Virus record (IMG/VR): IMGVR_UViG_3300034122_000877 | Span: 1 to 34,210 of that record | Direction: 5' to 3' (one strand) | Length of the DNA: 34,210 bases | Source of the DNA: a virus | In this document: positions 6,029-12,578 of the stretch, one piece after another | Numbering within the stretch: position 1 is the stretch's first letter | Layout: each line of letters begins with the position of its first letter | Notes under the pieces: generated by a model | Database searches by the model: none | The model's input: only the letters and a program-made list of their open reading frames with translations | Told to the model about the DNA's origin: nothing | Translations under genes and position numbers: made by a program

Positions 6029-8125
6029 TCAGTTCGCCTTCAATTCTGTAATTTGGGCATCTAAAAGGTTGAAATGGCTCTTGCCTTCATCGGAAATGTA
6101 GAGAATAAATGACCGATCATTGCCCTTGTTCTCAATCCAACCGCCTGCCATCAAGTCGCTGATTCGATCACCAATGGCATCTTTTGACCCCGTAATGCCA
6201 TCCTGCACCATACGCCGTGAAGCGCCAGGATGATTGTGAATGAACTCAGCCACCTCAAGTTGTTTCTTGTATTCCTTGTTGCTCTCCATCTCATCTTCAA
6301 GCATTGGCACTGTGATGGCATATTGCATTTGCGCCTTGGTTGAATCAATGATGAAAATTGCAGCCTCTTGGGTGCGGTCAGACTTGCGCCACATCCCCGC
6401 AATCTTGCGCACAAACCCTGGGCGGTCTTTGGTCACACGCATTGTGAGAGTGCCAACCCTGCCCGGTGCTAACGCCTCAAGAGGTTCAACAAGATATGCA
6501 GCACCGTCAATGGTGGCCAACTTCGCCTGCCCGCCGATGGCAAACCGCCCCCGTGTTTCGGCGTTCTTTGTGATGTGATCAATAAGCACAACGGCAGCGC
6601 CTGAGGCTGAGGCAACCGTTCGTGGAAACAATCGCATCCATCGTGTGATGGCATCATTATCTTTGGACTCGCCACCCCACATCGTCAGGGATTCAGTCAC
6701 GCCGTCAATGACCACAAGGGTTGCAGATTCAGGTTGCAAGATCGCCTGCCAATATGGGTCATCGGCATCGCGTGCGCCGTCAGGTCTGATGTAGGTGAAA
6801 TAGTGCAACAGGTTAGCTCGGCTCACACCCAAGGCTTTGAGTCTGTTCACGATGTCAATTGCATCGCTTTCAAAATCAATATAGATGACTTTTTTATCAT
6901 TCTTAAGGCACTCAGCCGTTGCAATTTGTGCAATCCAAGATTTGCCTGATTCTGATTCGCCATAAATGGAATGAACACGCCCTGTGTAGATAAGGCCGTT
7001 GCCATCTGATCGCTTAAGGATTGTCGCAATCGGTGCTTGAAATAAGCCATCAAAGTAATCGGCAAGGGGTACAGGCTTCCAACTTGACTCATCCTCGCTT
7101 AAAATGGCCTCTGAAGGCTTATCAATGGCACTCAGGGGTGCATTTGATACTTCAAGAACTCCCAATTCTCTGCTCTGTCCGTATCCTTGAGCCTTGAGAT
7201 CGGCTGCCGCGTTCTTAAAGTTACCGTGATGATGCAAGTGTGCGTACGTTGCAAACTTTGAATATGATGTTTCACTGTCAAAGATTGTGCTTGTGCTGAA
7301 AACGTATAATTTATCGTTTCCGTTAAAGTTTGTTGTTGCACTTATCCCCTCATTCTTGCCTGGCCTACGCCACACAGTTGCCTCGCCTTTGTTGTACACC
7401 TTTGACCATCCAAGGGGTAGCAATATCTCATCCCACGTTGTTTTTGCTGCATAATCATCGCCGGCGCTTGTGACACCATCAACCTTGTGGCTGACCTCTT
7501 GGGCAATACTCTCGGCCTTTGGCATTTGATCAAATAGGGCAAAGAGTGAGTGCAGTGCGGTGTGTTCTTGTTTGGTCAGCGTAGGAATCTGCTCAATCGA
7601 GCCACGCAAGAGTTGCCAAGCCCCACCTGATGGGTGAGTTGACCCACCTGATGGTGCGCAGATAGAAAAGCCACCTTCACCGCGAGTTTCGGCCAAGACT
7701 TCAACGCCACCATTCTCACCCGGTCTGCGAGCTAACTTCAGGTTGCCTGCAACGGGTGAGTCAAGGCGGTAAAGCCAATGAAGCCCACCTGATGGGGTCA
7801 TCTCCACATATCCTGAGTTGATTTTCTCCCATAGATCGGACAAGCCTGAAGATTCGGCAATCTCAGCAATCTGCAGGTGCATTTTGTCGGCAACTGCTCG
7901 CCCTTCAAGTTCAAGCATCTCAAGATTGCCTGAAATCTTGCCTGTGATCACACCTAAGCCCTCAACACCATTTTTGAACCACATCAAGAGTTCATCAGTG
8001 ACGGGCGTTTCACGTTGAAATCTCTCCCAAGCAAATGCAGGTCGCTTGGAACCATCTTTGGCGGTGGGAACTGCCACGATGCCTTGCGTTGCAAAGCGTA
8101 GGGCGATTGGTAACAAATTACTCAT
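6029..8125 (-). CDS. Bifunctional primase-polymerase / RecA-like helicase
   Basis: This 698-residue replication protein starts at ATG 8125, overlapping the methyltransferase stop by 8 bases; a start at 8155 would add ten residues inside that gene. An N-terminal Prim-Pol (AEP) domain shows GLGVITG, NLEMLELEG at about 67-75 in the place of the usual acidic motif, GGLHW at about 113-117 and a W-R-P-G-K segment. The helicase domain has Walker A GESESGKS (about 389-396), Walker B ATLVVIDG, and VVLIDHITKN. A winged helix lies near the C-terminus (NHPGASRRMVQDGITGSKDA). It is the likely replisome core for primer synthesis and unwinding. In the acidic motif Glu replaces the textbook Asp pair, as in many actinophage homologues. 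Confidence 0.93.
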   Translation of the reverse strand: MSNLLPIALRFATQGIVAVPTAKDGSKRPAFAWERFQRETPVTDELLMWFKNGVEGLGVITGKISGNLEMLELEGRAVADKMHLQIAEIAESSGLSDLWEKINSGYVEMTPSGGLHWLYRLDSPVAGNLKLARRPGENGGVEVLAETRGEGGFSICAPSGGSTHPSGGAWQLLRGSIEQIPTLTKQEHTALHSLFALFDQMPKAESIAQEVSHKVDGVTSAGDDYAAKTTWDEILLPLGWSKVYNKGEATVWRRPGKNEGISATTNFNGNDKLYVFSTSTIFDSETSYSKFATYAHLHHHGNFKNAAADLKAQGYGQSRELGVLEVSNAPLSAIDKPSEAILSEDESSWKPVPLADYFDGLFQAPIATILKRSDGNGLIYTGRVHSIYGESESGKSWIAQIATAECLKNDKKVIYIDFESDAIDIVNRLKALGVSRANLLHYFTYIRPDGARDADDPYWQAILQPESATLVVIDGVTESLTMWGGESKDNDAITRWMRLFPRTVASASGAAVVLIDHITKNAETRGRFAIGGQAKLATIDGAAYLVEPLEALAPGRVGTLTMRVTKDRPGFVRKIAGMWRKSDRTQEAAIFIIDSTKAQMQYAITVPMLEDEMESNKEYKKQLEVAEFIHNHPGASRRMVQDGITGSKDAIGDRISDLMAGGWIENKGNDRSFILYISDEGKSHFNLLDAQITELKAN

Positions 8126-8873
8126 TGCCCACCATTCTTGAAATAATCCACTCAACCACCGGCACTGCTACTGCATTGCCCATTTGCTTGTACCTGTTCG
8201 AATCGGCTTGGCCATCTGTCCAATTGTCAGGGAACCCCTGCAGGCGCTCACACTCAATTGGTGTTAGACGGCGCACCACTGAAGAATCAATAATGGCTCC
8301 TGTGTGATCGGGGCCACCAGAACCTTTTCTCAGGGTTTGATTCATTTCTGAAAGCGAATGATTATAAATATCAACGGCAAGTGGTGAATTATTGTTTGTC
8401 ATTCCCGCCCTCAATGTTCCCATTCCCTCAGAATAATCAGCAAAGCCTGATGGTGAAAAAGCAACTGCCATTCCTGCGCCCCCTGTTCTAAGTGTTGGTG
8501 AATTTGTTTCACTTGGTTGTATATCTAAACCTTGAGTGTGGCTAAAAATCATTGGCACATTCCCCCCGCCCGTTCCATATCGTGAAATTACTGTTGGCAT
8601 TATGCCATCCTCATAAACTCGCACATCGTTGACACGGGTGCCATCAATAATTAAAACACTTGGCATTGAAGTAATACCGCCCCCCGCTTTGATCGTTTGA
8701 AAAGCATTTTCTGAAATTTCAGCATTGTAAATATCAACGCCAACTACTAGAACAGTTGCAAATGCCTCACCATTATTATCCATTGCGTTCAATGTTGGTA
8801 CTACCCCCCCCCGCTTCCAAGACTCATAATCATTAACATTTTGCGCCCGTTTAGCTTTCGTGAAGAACAACAT
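8118..8873 (-). CDS. C5-cytosine methyltransferase, C-terminal part (TRD plus motifs IX-X)
   Basis: This 251-residue segment begins MLFFTKAKRAQNVNDYESW, a common opening of target-recognition repeats in phage Dcm-like enzymes. Several repeats of the T-L-R/N type follow (VVPTLNAMD, TLRTGG, GMGTLRAGM, NQTLRKG). Motif IX is VVRRLTPIECERLQGFPDNW and motif X is YKQMGNAVAVPVVEW. It lacks motifs I-VIII, which are in the gene immediately upstream in another frame. The two pieces could act as a split heterodimer like M.AquI, or the gene could be broken. A run of nine G residues (8804-8812) lies within it. Partial readthrough from the upstream frame is not needed, since an ATG is present. Confidence 0.8.
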   Translation of the reverse strand: MLFFTKAKRAQNVNDYESWKRGGVVPTLNAMDNNGEAFATVLVVGVDIYNAEISENAFQTIKAGGGITSMPSVLIIDGTRVNDVRVYEDGIMPTVISRYGTGGGNVPMIFSHTQGLDIQPSETNSPTLRTGGAGMAVAFSPSGFADYSEGMGTLRAGMTNNNSPLAVDIYNHSLSEMNQTLRKGSGGPDHTGAIIDSSVVRRLTPIECERLQGFPDNWTDGQADSNRYKQMGNAVAVPVVEWIISRMVGNE

Positions 8874-8878
8874 TATCT

Positions 8879-9550
8879 TCAGGCACCTTGGGTGTATTTT
8901 GCGAATCCTGATTGGCCGTATGCTGCAGTGCTTGCTCCAGTTGCGGTGGCAGTGTCTTTTCTCTGCGGTTTGCTCGCCTCAAGATACCTTGCGCGGCTCT
9001 GGCCGATAGCGAGTATTTCTTCAGGTGATCGCCCTGAGTTTCCAAGACATCCGACAATGAACACTCTACGCCTTCGTTGGGGTACTCCGAAGTGTTGAGC
9101 ATCAAGTACCCGCCACGCGATGCGATACCCGCGCTCGACCAACGCTTCAACCACAACGGCCATATCTTTTCCCCCATTTGAGGAAAGTAAACCAGGCACG
9201 TTTTCAAGGATAAAGTTTTGCGCTCTTGTTTCGTCAAGCAATCGGCAGATTTCCCAAAATAATCCTGATCGAGAACCACCCAATCCTGCTCGCTTTCCAG
9301 CCACTGAAAGGTCTTGGCAGGGAAATCCGCCTGTAATGATTCCGTTGCTTGGCTCAAATCCGCATTGAATAAGTTGTTCACCTGTAACCCCCGTAATATC
9401 GCCAAAGATAGTTGAATCAGGGAAGTGCCGGCGTAGCACATCCTGGGCTTTTTTATCAATCTCAACAGATGCCACTACTTTGACACCTTGGCGTTCAAGA
9501 GCTAAATCAAAACCCCCAACGCCTGCAAACAAACTGACTGCAGTTTTCAC
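8879..9550 (-). CDS. C5-cytosine methyltransferase, catalytic N-terminal part
   Basis: This 223-residue segment transfers methyl groups from S-adenosylmethionine to cytosine C5. Motif I is SLFAGVGGFDLALE (about 6-19), motif IV GGFPCQDLSVAGKRAG with the nucleophilic Cys, motif VI FILENVPGL, and motif VIII QRRRRVFIVG. It ends YGQSGFAKYTQGA at a TGA just where the target-recognition domain should begin. A normal single-chain enzyme would continue into the next segment. The start is a GTG overlapping the FmdB-like gene's stop (GTGA). It probably protects phage DNA or was acquired with mom as an anti-restriction set. Confidence 0.9.
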   Translation of the reverse strand: MKTAVSLFAGVGGFDLALERQGVKVVASVEIDKKAQDVLRRHFPDSTIFGDITGVTGEQLIQCGFEPSNGIITGGFPCQDLSVAGKRAGLGGSRSGLFWEICRLLDETRAQNFILENVPGLLSSNGGKDMAVVVEALVERGYRIAWRVLDAQHFGVPQRRRRVFIVGCLGNSGRSPEEILAIGQSRARYLEASKPQRKDTATATGASTAAYGQSGFAKYTQGA

Positions 9551-9717
9551 GGCTTACTCCCCCAACCTGTTCCCTTAAAAATGGCACCAACCGGCGTGTA
9601 AATCCTCACCAACGGCTTTTCACAATCTTCGCAATACTGTAAATCTTTATTCTCACACGAAAGACTCAGTTCAAAGGTATTACTGCACTGCTCACATTTG
9701 AAATCATAAAGTGGCAT
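9547..9717 (-). CDS. FmdB-like zinc-ribbon protein, 56 residues
   Basis: An ATG at 9717 opens MPLYDFKCEQCSNTFELSLS. The first CxxC is at residues 8 and 11, the second at 29 and 32 (YCEDCEKP), then VRIYTPVGAIFKGTGWG. This is the FmdB zinc-ribbon pattern in length and order, including the characteristic FKGTG end. The family is often called regulatory, but its biochemical role is not settled. It overlaps the Mom-like gene by 14 bases and the methyltransferase by four, so all three are probably translated together. In phage Mu a small zinc-finger protein (Com) activates mom translation; an analogous role here is a guess from proximity. Confidence 0.85.
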   Translation of the reverse strand: MPLYDFKCEQCSNTFELSLSCENKDLQYCEDCEKPLVRIYTPVGAIFKGTGWGSKP

Positions 9718-10378
9718 TTTTCATCCCTTCAGCCTTTGGGTACTTCTCTTGAGGCCAAATACATTTGACGGTTTTATCCATCAAAAACAGGTATCGGTGC
9801 TTGCGTGATCGCGGCACCCACTTGCCCTCAAAACCTTTTGATTTGCCACGCGATAACTTTCTGCCATCGGCAAAAAAGAAATCATTTTTCTGTGGTGTCA
9901 ATCCGTGATATGTAAAGTTTGCCGCCTGATAGACCGCGCCAATGTGCCTTGATGAGTCAGCGTAACTGATCACCGCTTTGATATTGCTTTTCTTTAACTG
10001 CCTCAATGATTGGGCAATCAAGTATGAACCGTGATTCTTTCCATTCAGCGATGGGTTCAAAACCAAACGGCTCATCTCTAAAAATTCAGGATAATTCCCA
10101 CGGGGCAAGCCAAATGCCGATGTCGCAGAATTAGGCACTGAAAGAGGTGAATACACAACTGCCCCTTTCAGCTCGTTTTCAATAAAAAGTCCAAAACAGT
10201 ATTGCCCAATGAAACGCTTTTTGCCTAAGTAGTGAAAGGTACTCACCAAATCGTATGCTTCACGGTATTTGATACTTTGCACATATTGGAGCGATGAAGT
10301 CGGAATTGAACCGCTAACCGATAACTGGAAAGTCATCTGTGTTGCCATTACACCATCATCGCAAATCTGTTTACTCAT
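9704..10378 (-). CDS. Mom-like DNA modification protein (GNAT-fold)
   Basis: From ATG 10378 (MSKQICDDGVMATQ; GGGGCGG just upstream) this gives 224 residues, close to Mu Mom (231). Family landmarks in order are FHYLGKK, FGLFIENELKGAVVY, PEFLEMSRLVLNP, SYLIAQSLRQLKK, AVISYADSS, IGAVYQAANFTYHGL, and a basic C-terminal region (PRSRKHRYLF). Mom changes adenines in phage DNA to a methylcarbamoyl form that blocks host restriction. The same frame extends upstream to 10468, but that stretch overlaps a hairpin and a tRNA-like element, so I take the shorter start. It is the first gene of the modification cassette. Confidence 0.82.
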   Translation of the reverse strand: MSKQICDDGVMATQMTFQLSVSGSIPTSSLQYVQSIKYREAYDLVSTFHYLGKKRFIGQYCFGLFIENELKGAVVYSPLSVPNSATSAFGLPRGNYPEFLEMSRLVLNPSLNGKNHGSYLIAQSLRQLKKSNIKAVISYADSSRHIGAVYQAANFTYHGLTPQKNDFFFADGRKLSRGKSKGFEGKWVPRSRKHRYLFLMDKTVKCIWPQEKYPKAEGMKNATL

Positions 10379-10402
10379 TACCGCCCCGTTCAATCGTCTT
10401 GC

Positions 10403-10463
10403 GTGAGATGTTTGGACTTGAACCAAAAAGTGTTCCCCAACACTTGCAAACCTGCCATCTCGC
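10403..10463 (-). other. tRNA-like or degenerate tRNA element in the mom leader
   Basis: The minus strand carries a canonical T-arm: stem TTTGG, loop TTCAAGT, stem CCAAA (10427-10411). It is followed by CATCTCAC, which pairs with GCGAGATG (10463-10456) with one mismatch, like an acceptor stem. Between them is an arm AAGTG, eight-base loop TTGGGGAA, CACTT, resembling a proline GGG anticodon arm with an extra base. The D-arm region is far too short and no CCA is encoded. The total is only about 61 bases. It is either a decayed tRNA, a tRNA mimic, or chance. Confidence 0.3.
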
Positions 10464-10488
10464 ATCACCTAGAAAGGATTAGGTGATG
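10463..10488 (-). promoter_or_regulatory. Nine-bp hairpin upstream of mom
   Basis: CATCACCTA (10488-10480 on the minus strand), eight-base loop, TAGGTGATG (10471-10463) form a perfect 9-bp stem. It lies 85 bases before the mom start and directly abuts the tRNA-like element. No T run follows, so it is more likely a processing or leader structure than a terminator. Confidence 0.5.
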
Positions 10489-10504
10489 GCCTTGCTCCCA
10501 ACTT

Positions 10505-10528
10505 CAACCAAGTTTTAAGGCTTGGTTG
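10505..10528 (-). promoter_or_regulatory. Eight-bp hairpin enclosing the SSB-like gene's stop codon
   Basis: CAACCAAG and CTTGGTTG are perfect complements with an eight-base loop containing the TAA stop of the gene at 10515-10976. No T run follows on the minus strand. It could protect the 3' end of the upstream message or reduce readthrough into the mom cassette. Confidence 0.45.
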
Positions 10529-10976
10529 CCCCGAGTTGAGCCAAGAGTGCTTGCACATCAGGTGGCAAGTTGCTTACATCTGCCACTGTCTGCGCTGCCA
10601 CAGGCGTTGCCTGAGCCGGTGCCGATGAAATAAACGCGTTTGCCTTGGCAACGGCAGTTGCATCGGCGGTTGCATCAAGCAGAATCCAAGGCGCAGATTT
10701 GCCTGGCTTGGCAGTTCCCTGACCAATGCGAGCCAACACTTTCTGCCCGATCTTGGTCTTGAGTGCGTTCTTGAGTGCAACATTGAAGAATAAAACGTTG
10801 TTGTGGACTGAATTGCCATTGTCTAAGTTGACAATGTTCACTTCAACTGCATCTGATGGGCCGTGAACTGTTTCAATTCCCACCTTGTATTCAATTGGCT
10901 CGATGATGAGCAACTGACCATTAAGATCGGCAACTTTCACCGATTCGCTCTGTTGTGATGGTGCGCTGAATGTCAT
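10515..10976 (-). CDS. Probable single-stranded-DNA-binding-like protein
   Basis: This 153-residue protein has an N-terminal beta-rich domain (VKVADLNGQLLIIEPIEY, then AVEVNIVNLDNGNSV, FFNVALKNALKTKIGQKVLARIG) consistent with an OB-type fold, and a flexible Ala/Pro/Val-rich tail (about 110-153). Similar proteins sit in actinophage replication modules between a RecB-like nuclease and primase, where they are called SSB-like. Unlike bacterial SSB the tail does not end in an acidic peptide (it ends QLGATKP). Its ATG overlaps the 50-residue gene's stop (ATGA). The assignment rests on context and fold impression. Confidence 0.6.
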   Translation of the reverse strand: MTFSAPSQQSESVKVADLNGQLLIIEPIEYKVGIETVHGPSDAVEVNIVNLDNGNSVHNNVLFFNVALKNALKTKIGQKVLARIGQGTAKPGKSAPWILLDATADATAVAKANAFISSAPAQATPVAAQTVADVSNLPPDVQALLAQLGATKP

Positions 10977-11125
10977 TTGACATCCCCCGTTTCTGTTTGT
11001 GTTGGTGTTTGGTTTTCTTTTTGTTCTTTGTTGAAATCTGAGATTGTTTTAAGACCGAGAAGGTGCAAGGTACCATCTCGCATTGTTTCCTTGCACGCGC
11101 ATTGGCAAGAATCCTGCTCACACAT
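10973..11125 (-). CDS. 50-residue cysteine-rich protein
   Basis: An ATG at 11125 lies inside the last codons of the RecB-like gene (8-base overlap), and its TGA overlaps the SSB-like ATG (ATGA). The N-terminus MCEQDSCQCACKE packs four Cys at positions 2, 7, 9 and 11, suggesting a metal site. The C-terminal half is Gln/Thr/Glu/Lys-rich and probably disordered. I know of no family. Tight coupling at both ends is the main support. Confidence 0.6.
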   Translation of the reverse strand: MCEQDSCQCACKETMRDGTLHLLGLKTISDFNKEQKENQTPTQTETGDVK

Positions 11126-11858
11126 CGGTATCACCGTTGCAGGCTTTGCTCAAATCTTTACTGAAAGGCTGATAGTAAGGGCAGTACATACACAAGCGAG
11201 ATGGGGCTTTGGGTATGACTTGCCACATTGCGGGTGAGTTCTCAACATCAACTGTTGAAAGTAGCTCGTACACTGAATCCAATCGTGCCAGGGCATCCAA
11301 TGCAATCTGTTCATCGTAATCGTGCAACTCAACATACATATCATCAATCTGCCCACCTGTAGGCAAAAAGATCAGGCCGACCTTGTTCACGGTTGCACCC
11401 TCTTGTGCCTTGCCGTAACCGTAAAGCATCACCTGAATAATCTGTTGGCGCGAAGCACCCTCACTGCGCTTGATCTTTACTGAGGCGGGTGAGGTAGTTT
11501 TCCAATCGAGAACAAGCCCCAAATCTTTGTCAAAGAGGTCAATCGTTCCCGATAGGTTGGCTCTGATCTTCACCTTACTTTCAACCTCATACCTTTCAGG
11601 CATCTTGCTGAAAATAGCCTCAAGGTGTGCGTGTATGGCAGTACCAACTTGGGCAGCCCAATTGCCTGAACTGCCTTCGTTGACCTGCTCCCAATCAAGT
11701 AATTTGTACGCGAGCCGGCGGGTACATTCCTGACCCACTTCAGATGGGCCGATGTACACCTGTTGAGATCGCGGTGCGAACCTGCCCGCATCGGTGATGA
11801 TGCGGGCAAGTTCGACTGCAAGCTCTTGATTAGGCGTTGAAAGTGGTGAAAAGGTCAT
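11118..11858 (-). CDS. RecB/Cas4-like PD-(D/E)XK exonuclease with Fe-S cysteines
   Basis: These 246 residues match the Cas4/RecB nuclease layout. Cys45 lies in SEVGQECTRRLAYKLL, His76 in VGTAIHAHLE, Asp107 in GTIDLFD, D-x-K in LVLDWKTTS (about 118-120), and Gln142 in QQIIQVMLYGYG. Three further Cys follow near the end (CMYC at 223 and 226, Cys240). The four Cys are the usual ligands of a 4Fe-4S cluster. It probably resects DNA ends in replication or recombination. Its position beside a YqaJ-tail-like protein and an SSB-like protein supports a phage recombination module. It is not part of a CRISPR system; no array or other cas gene is present. Confidence 0.9.
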   Translation of the reverse strand: MTFSPLSTPNQELAVELARIITDAGRFAPRSQQVYIGPSEVGQECTRRLAYKLLDWEQVNEGSSGNWAAQVGTAIHAHLEAIFSKMPERYEVESKVKIRANLSGTIDLFDKDLGLVLDWKTTSPASVKIKRSEGASRQQIIQVMLYGYGKAQEGATVNKVGLIFLPTGGQIDDMYVELHDYDEQIALDALARLDSVYELLSTVDVENSPAMWQVIPKAPSRLCMYCPYYQPFSKDLSKACNGDTDV

Positions 11859-11861
11859 TGA

Positions 11862-12179
11862 TCAATCATCCTCTTGAACGATTGAAAAACGGCGCGACAC
11901 GCTCACAACTTCAAGCGCATCAATAACTTGGGCAGGCAAGATTTCTCTCGCCCGCTTGGTGTCAAATCGCTTTGACTCAACCTTTGTCCACCTGACCACA
12001 GGCCGATTCAAAAACATCCCAAGTTCGCAATCACCCAATGCACGTTCAATATGTGCGCGGGCAACATCTGCAACCTCATTCAGTTCTTTGATCTTGGCAA
12101 GAGCTGATTTGTACTGCTCAAGCCACGCGGCAGTGTTGGCATCTAAGTCAACAATACCTGTTTCAATTTCTACACTCAT
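11862..12179 (-). CDS. YqaJ-exonuclease tail-like accessory protein
   Basis: From ATG 12179, after GGGGGA, this gives 105 residues: TAAWLEQYKSALAKIKELNE (helix), then RAHIERALGDCELGMFLNRP, VVRWTKVESKRFDTKRAREI, and ending SVSRRFSIV. This order (coiled helix, short GD beta unit, W-x-x-x-x-x-x-R/D, final R-x-F) resembles the C-terminal tail of YqaJ/lambda-Exo-type nucleases. Here it is a free-standing polypeptide, 3 bases upstream of the RecB-like nuclease gene. I infer it is a partner or DNA-binding subunit of that nuclease. Confidence 0.6.
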   Translation of the reverse strand: MSVEIETGIVDLDANTAAWLEQYKSALAKIKELNEVADVARAHIERALGDCELGMFLNRPVVRWTKVESKRFDTKRAREILPAQVIDALEVVSVSRRFSIVQEDD

Positions 12180-12189
12180 TCCGTTCCCC

Positions 12190-12573
12190 CTAGTAATAAG
12201 AGTGCTTTTTCCAAAATGCCCAAGCAGCACACGGGCCACCTGAACCATATTTGCGCCCGATGTAGGCAAGCGCAGCAACTGTTTGTGCAACAGTTGAGTC
12301 TGATCGTTTCATCCCAAGGTTTTTGTATGTCGAGTCAAGCAGTTGGCCTACACCTTCGGCTGAACTTGTTGGGTTTTTCTTATCTTTCCAAGCGCTTTCT
12401 TTGCCCATCAATTGGGTAAAACACTTGAAATCTTTGACCGTGAGAAGTTCACGGGCAACTTGTTTGGCATCAACCTGCATCAGAGGTGGCCGTTCTTTGT
12501 AAACGATCATCTCAGGTATTGCCGGTGGTGCCATTATAGATTGAATCATCAATGAGGTCATCACGCTAACCAT
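12190..12573 (-). CDS. Lytic transglycosylase-like, probably membrane-anchored or secreted
   Basis: This 127-residue protein has a hydrophobic N-terminus (MVSVMTSLMIQSIMAPPAIP) that could be a signal or anchor. The SLT-like core is FKCFTQLMGKESAWKDKKNP, with the catalytic Glu in KESAW, then TSSAEGVGQLLDSTYKNLG, and the closing AALAYIGRKYGSGGPCAAW. The family cleaves the glycan strands of peptidoglycan. Its place between WhiB and recombination genes, far from the endolysin and tail genes, is unusual. A role in cell-wall remodelling, lysis timing or inhibition of superinfection is possible but not shown. Two Cys could form a disulphide. Confidence 0.8.
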   Translation of the reverse strand: MVSVMTSLMIQSIMAPPAIPEMIVYKERPPLMQVDAKQVARELLTVKDFKCFTQLMGKESAWKDKKNPTSSAEGVGQLLDSTYKNLGMKRSDSTVAQTVAALAYIGRKYGSGGPCAAWAFWKKHSYY

Positions 12574-12578
12574 AACGA

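Noticed and set aside
8804-8812. The G9 tract as the cause of the methyltransferase frame break
   Set aside because: The upstream frame already ends at 8879, before the tract in translation order, and the tract is in frame with the segments on both sides, so length change here cannot rejoin the halves.
8851-9465. A 204-residue frame on the minus strand overlapping the methyltransferase N-terminal part
   Set aside because: It lies out of frame with the conserved methyltransferase motifs and has no family signal; only its end (VPEDNVVLHES) is mildly protein-like and may be a trace of an indel in the recognition domain.
9704-10468. Longer Mom-like reading beginning at 10468
   Set aside because: The extra 30 residues are encoded in the tRNA-like element and hairpin, do not match the family, and a good Shine-Dalgarno precedes ATG 10378.
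10921-11121. A 66-residue frame over the gap between RecB-like and SSB-like genes
   Set aside because: It competes with the 50-residue frame that has clean 8-base and ATGA overlaps with both neighbours; its composition is very basic and disordered and it runs into the SSB gene.
11118-11858. Cas4-like protein as part of a CRISPR-Cas system
   Set aside because: No repeats, cas1/cas2 or effector genes are present; Cas4-like RecB nucleases are common in actinophage replication modules.
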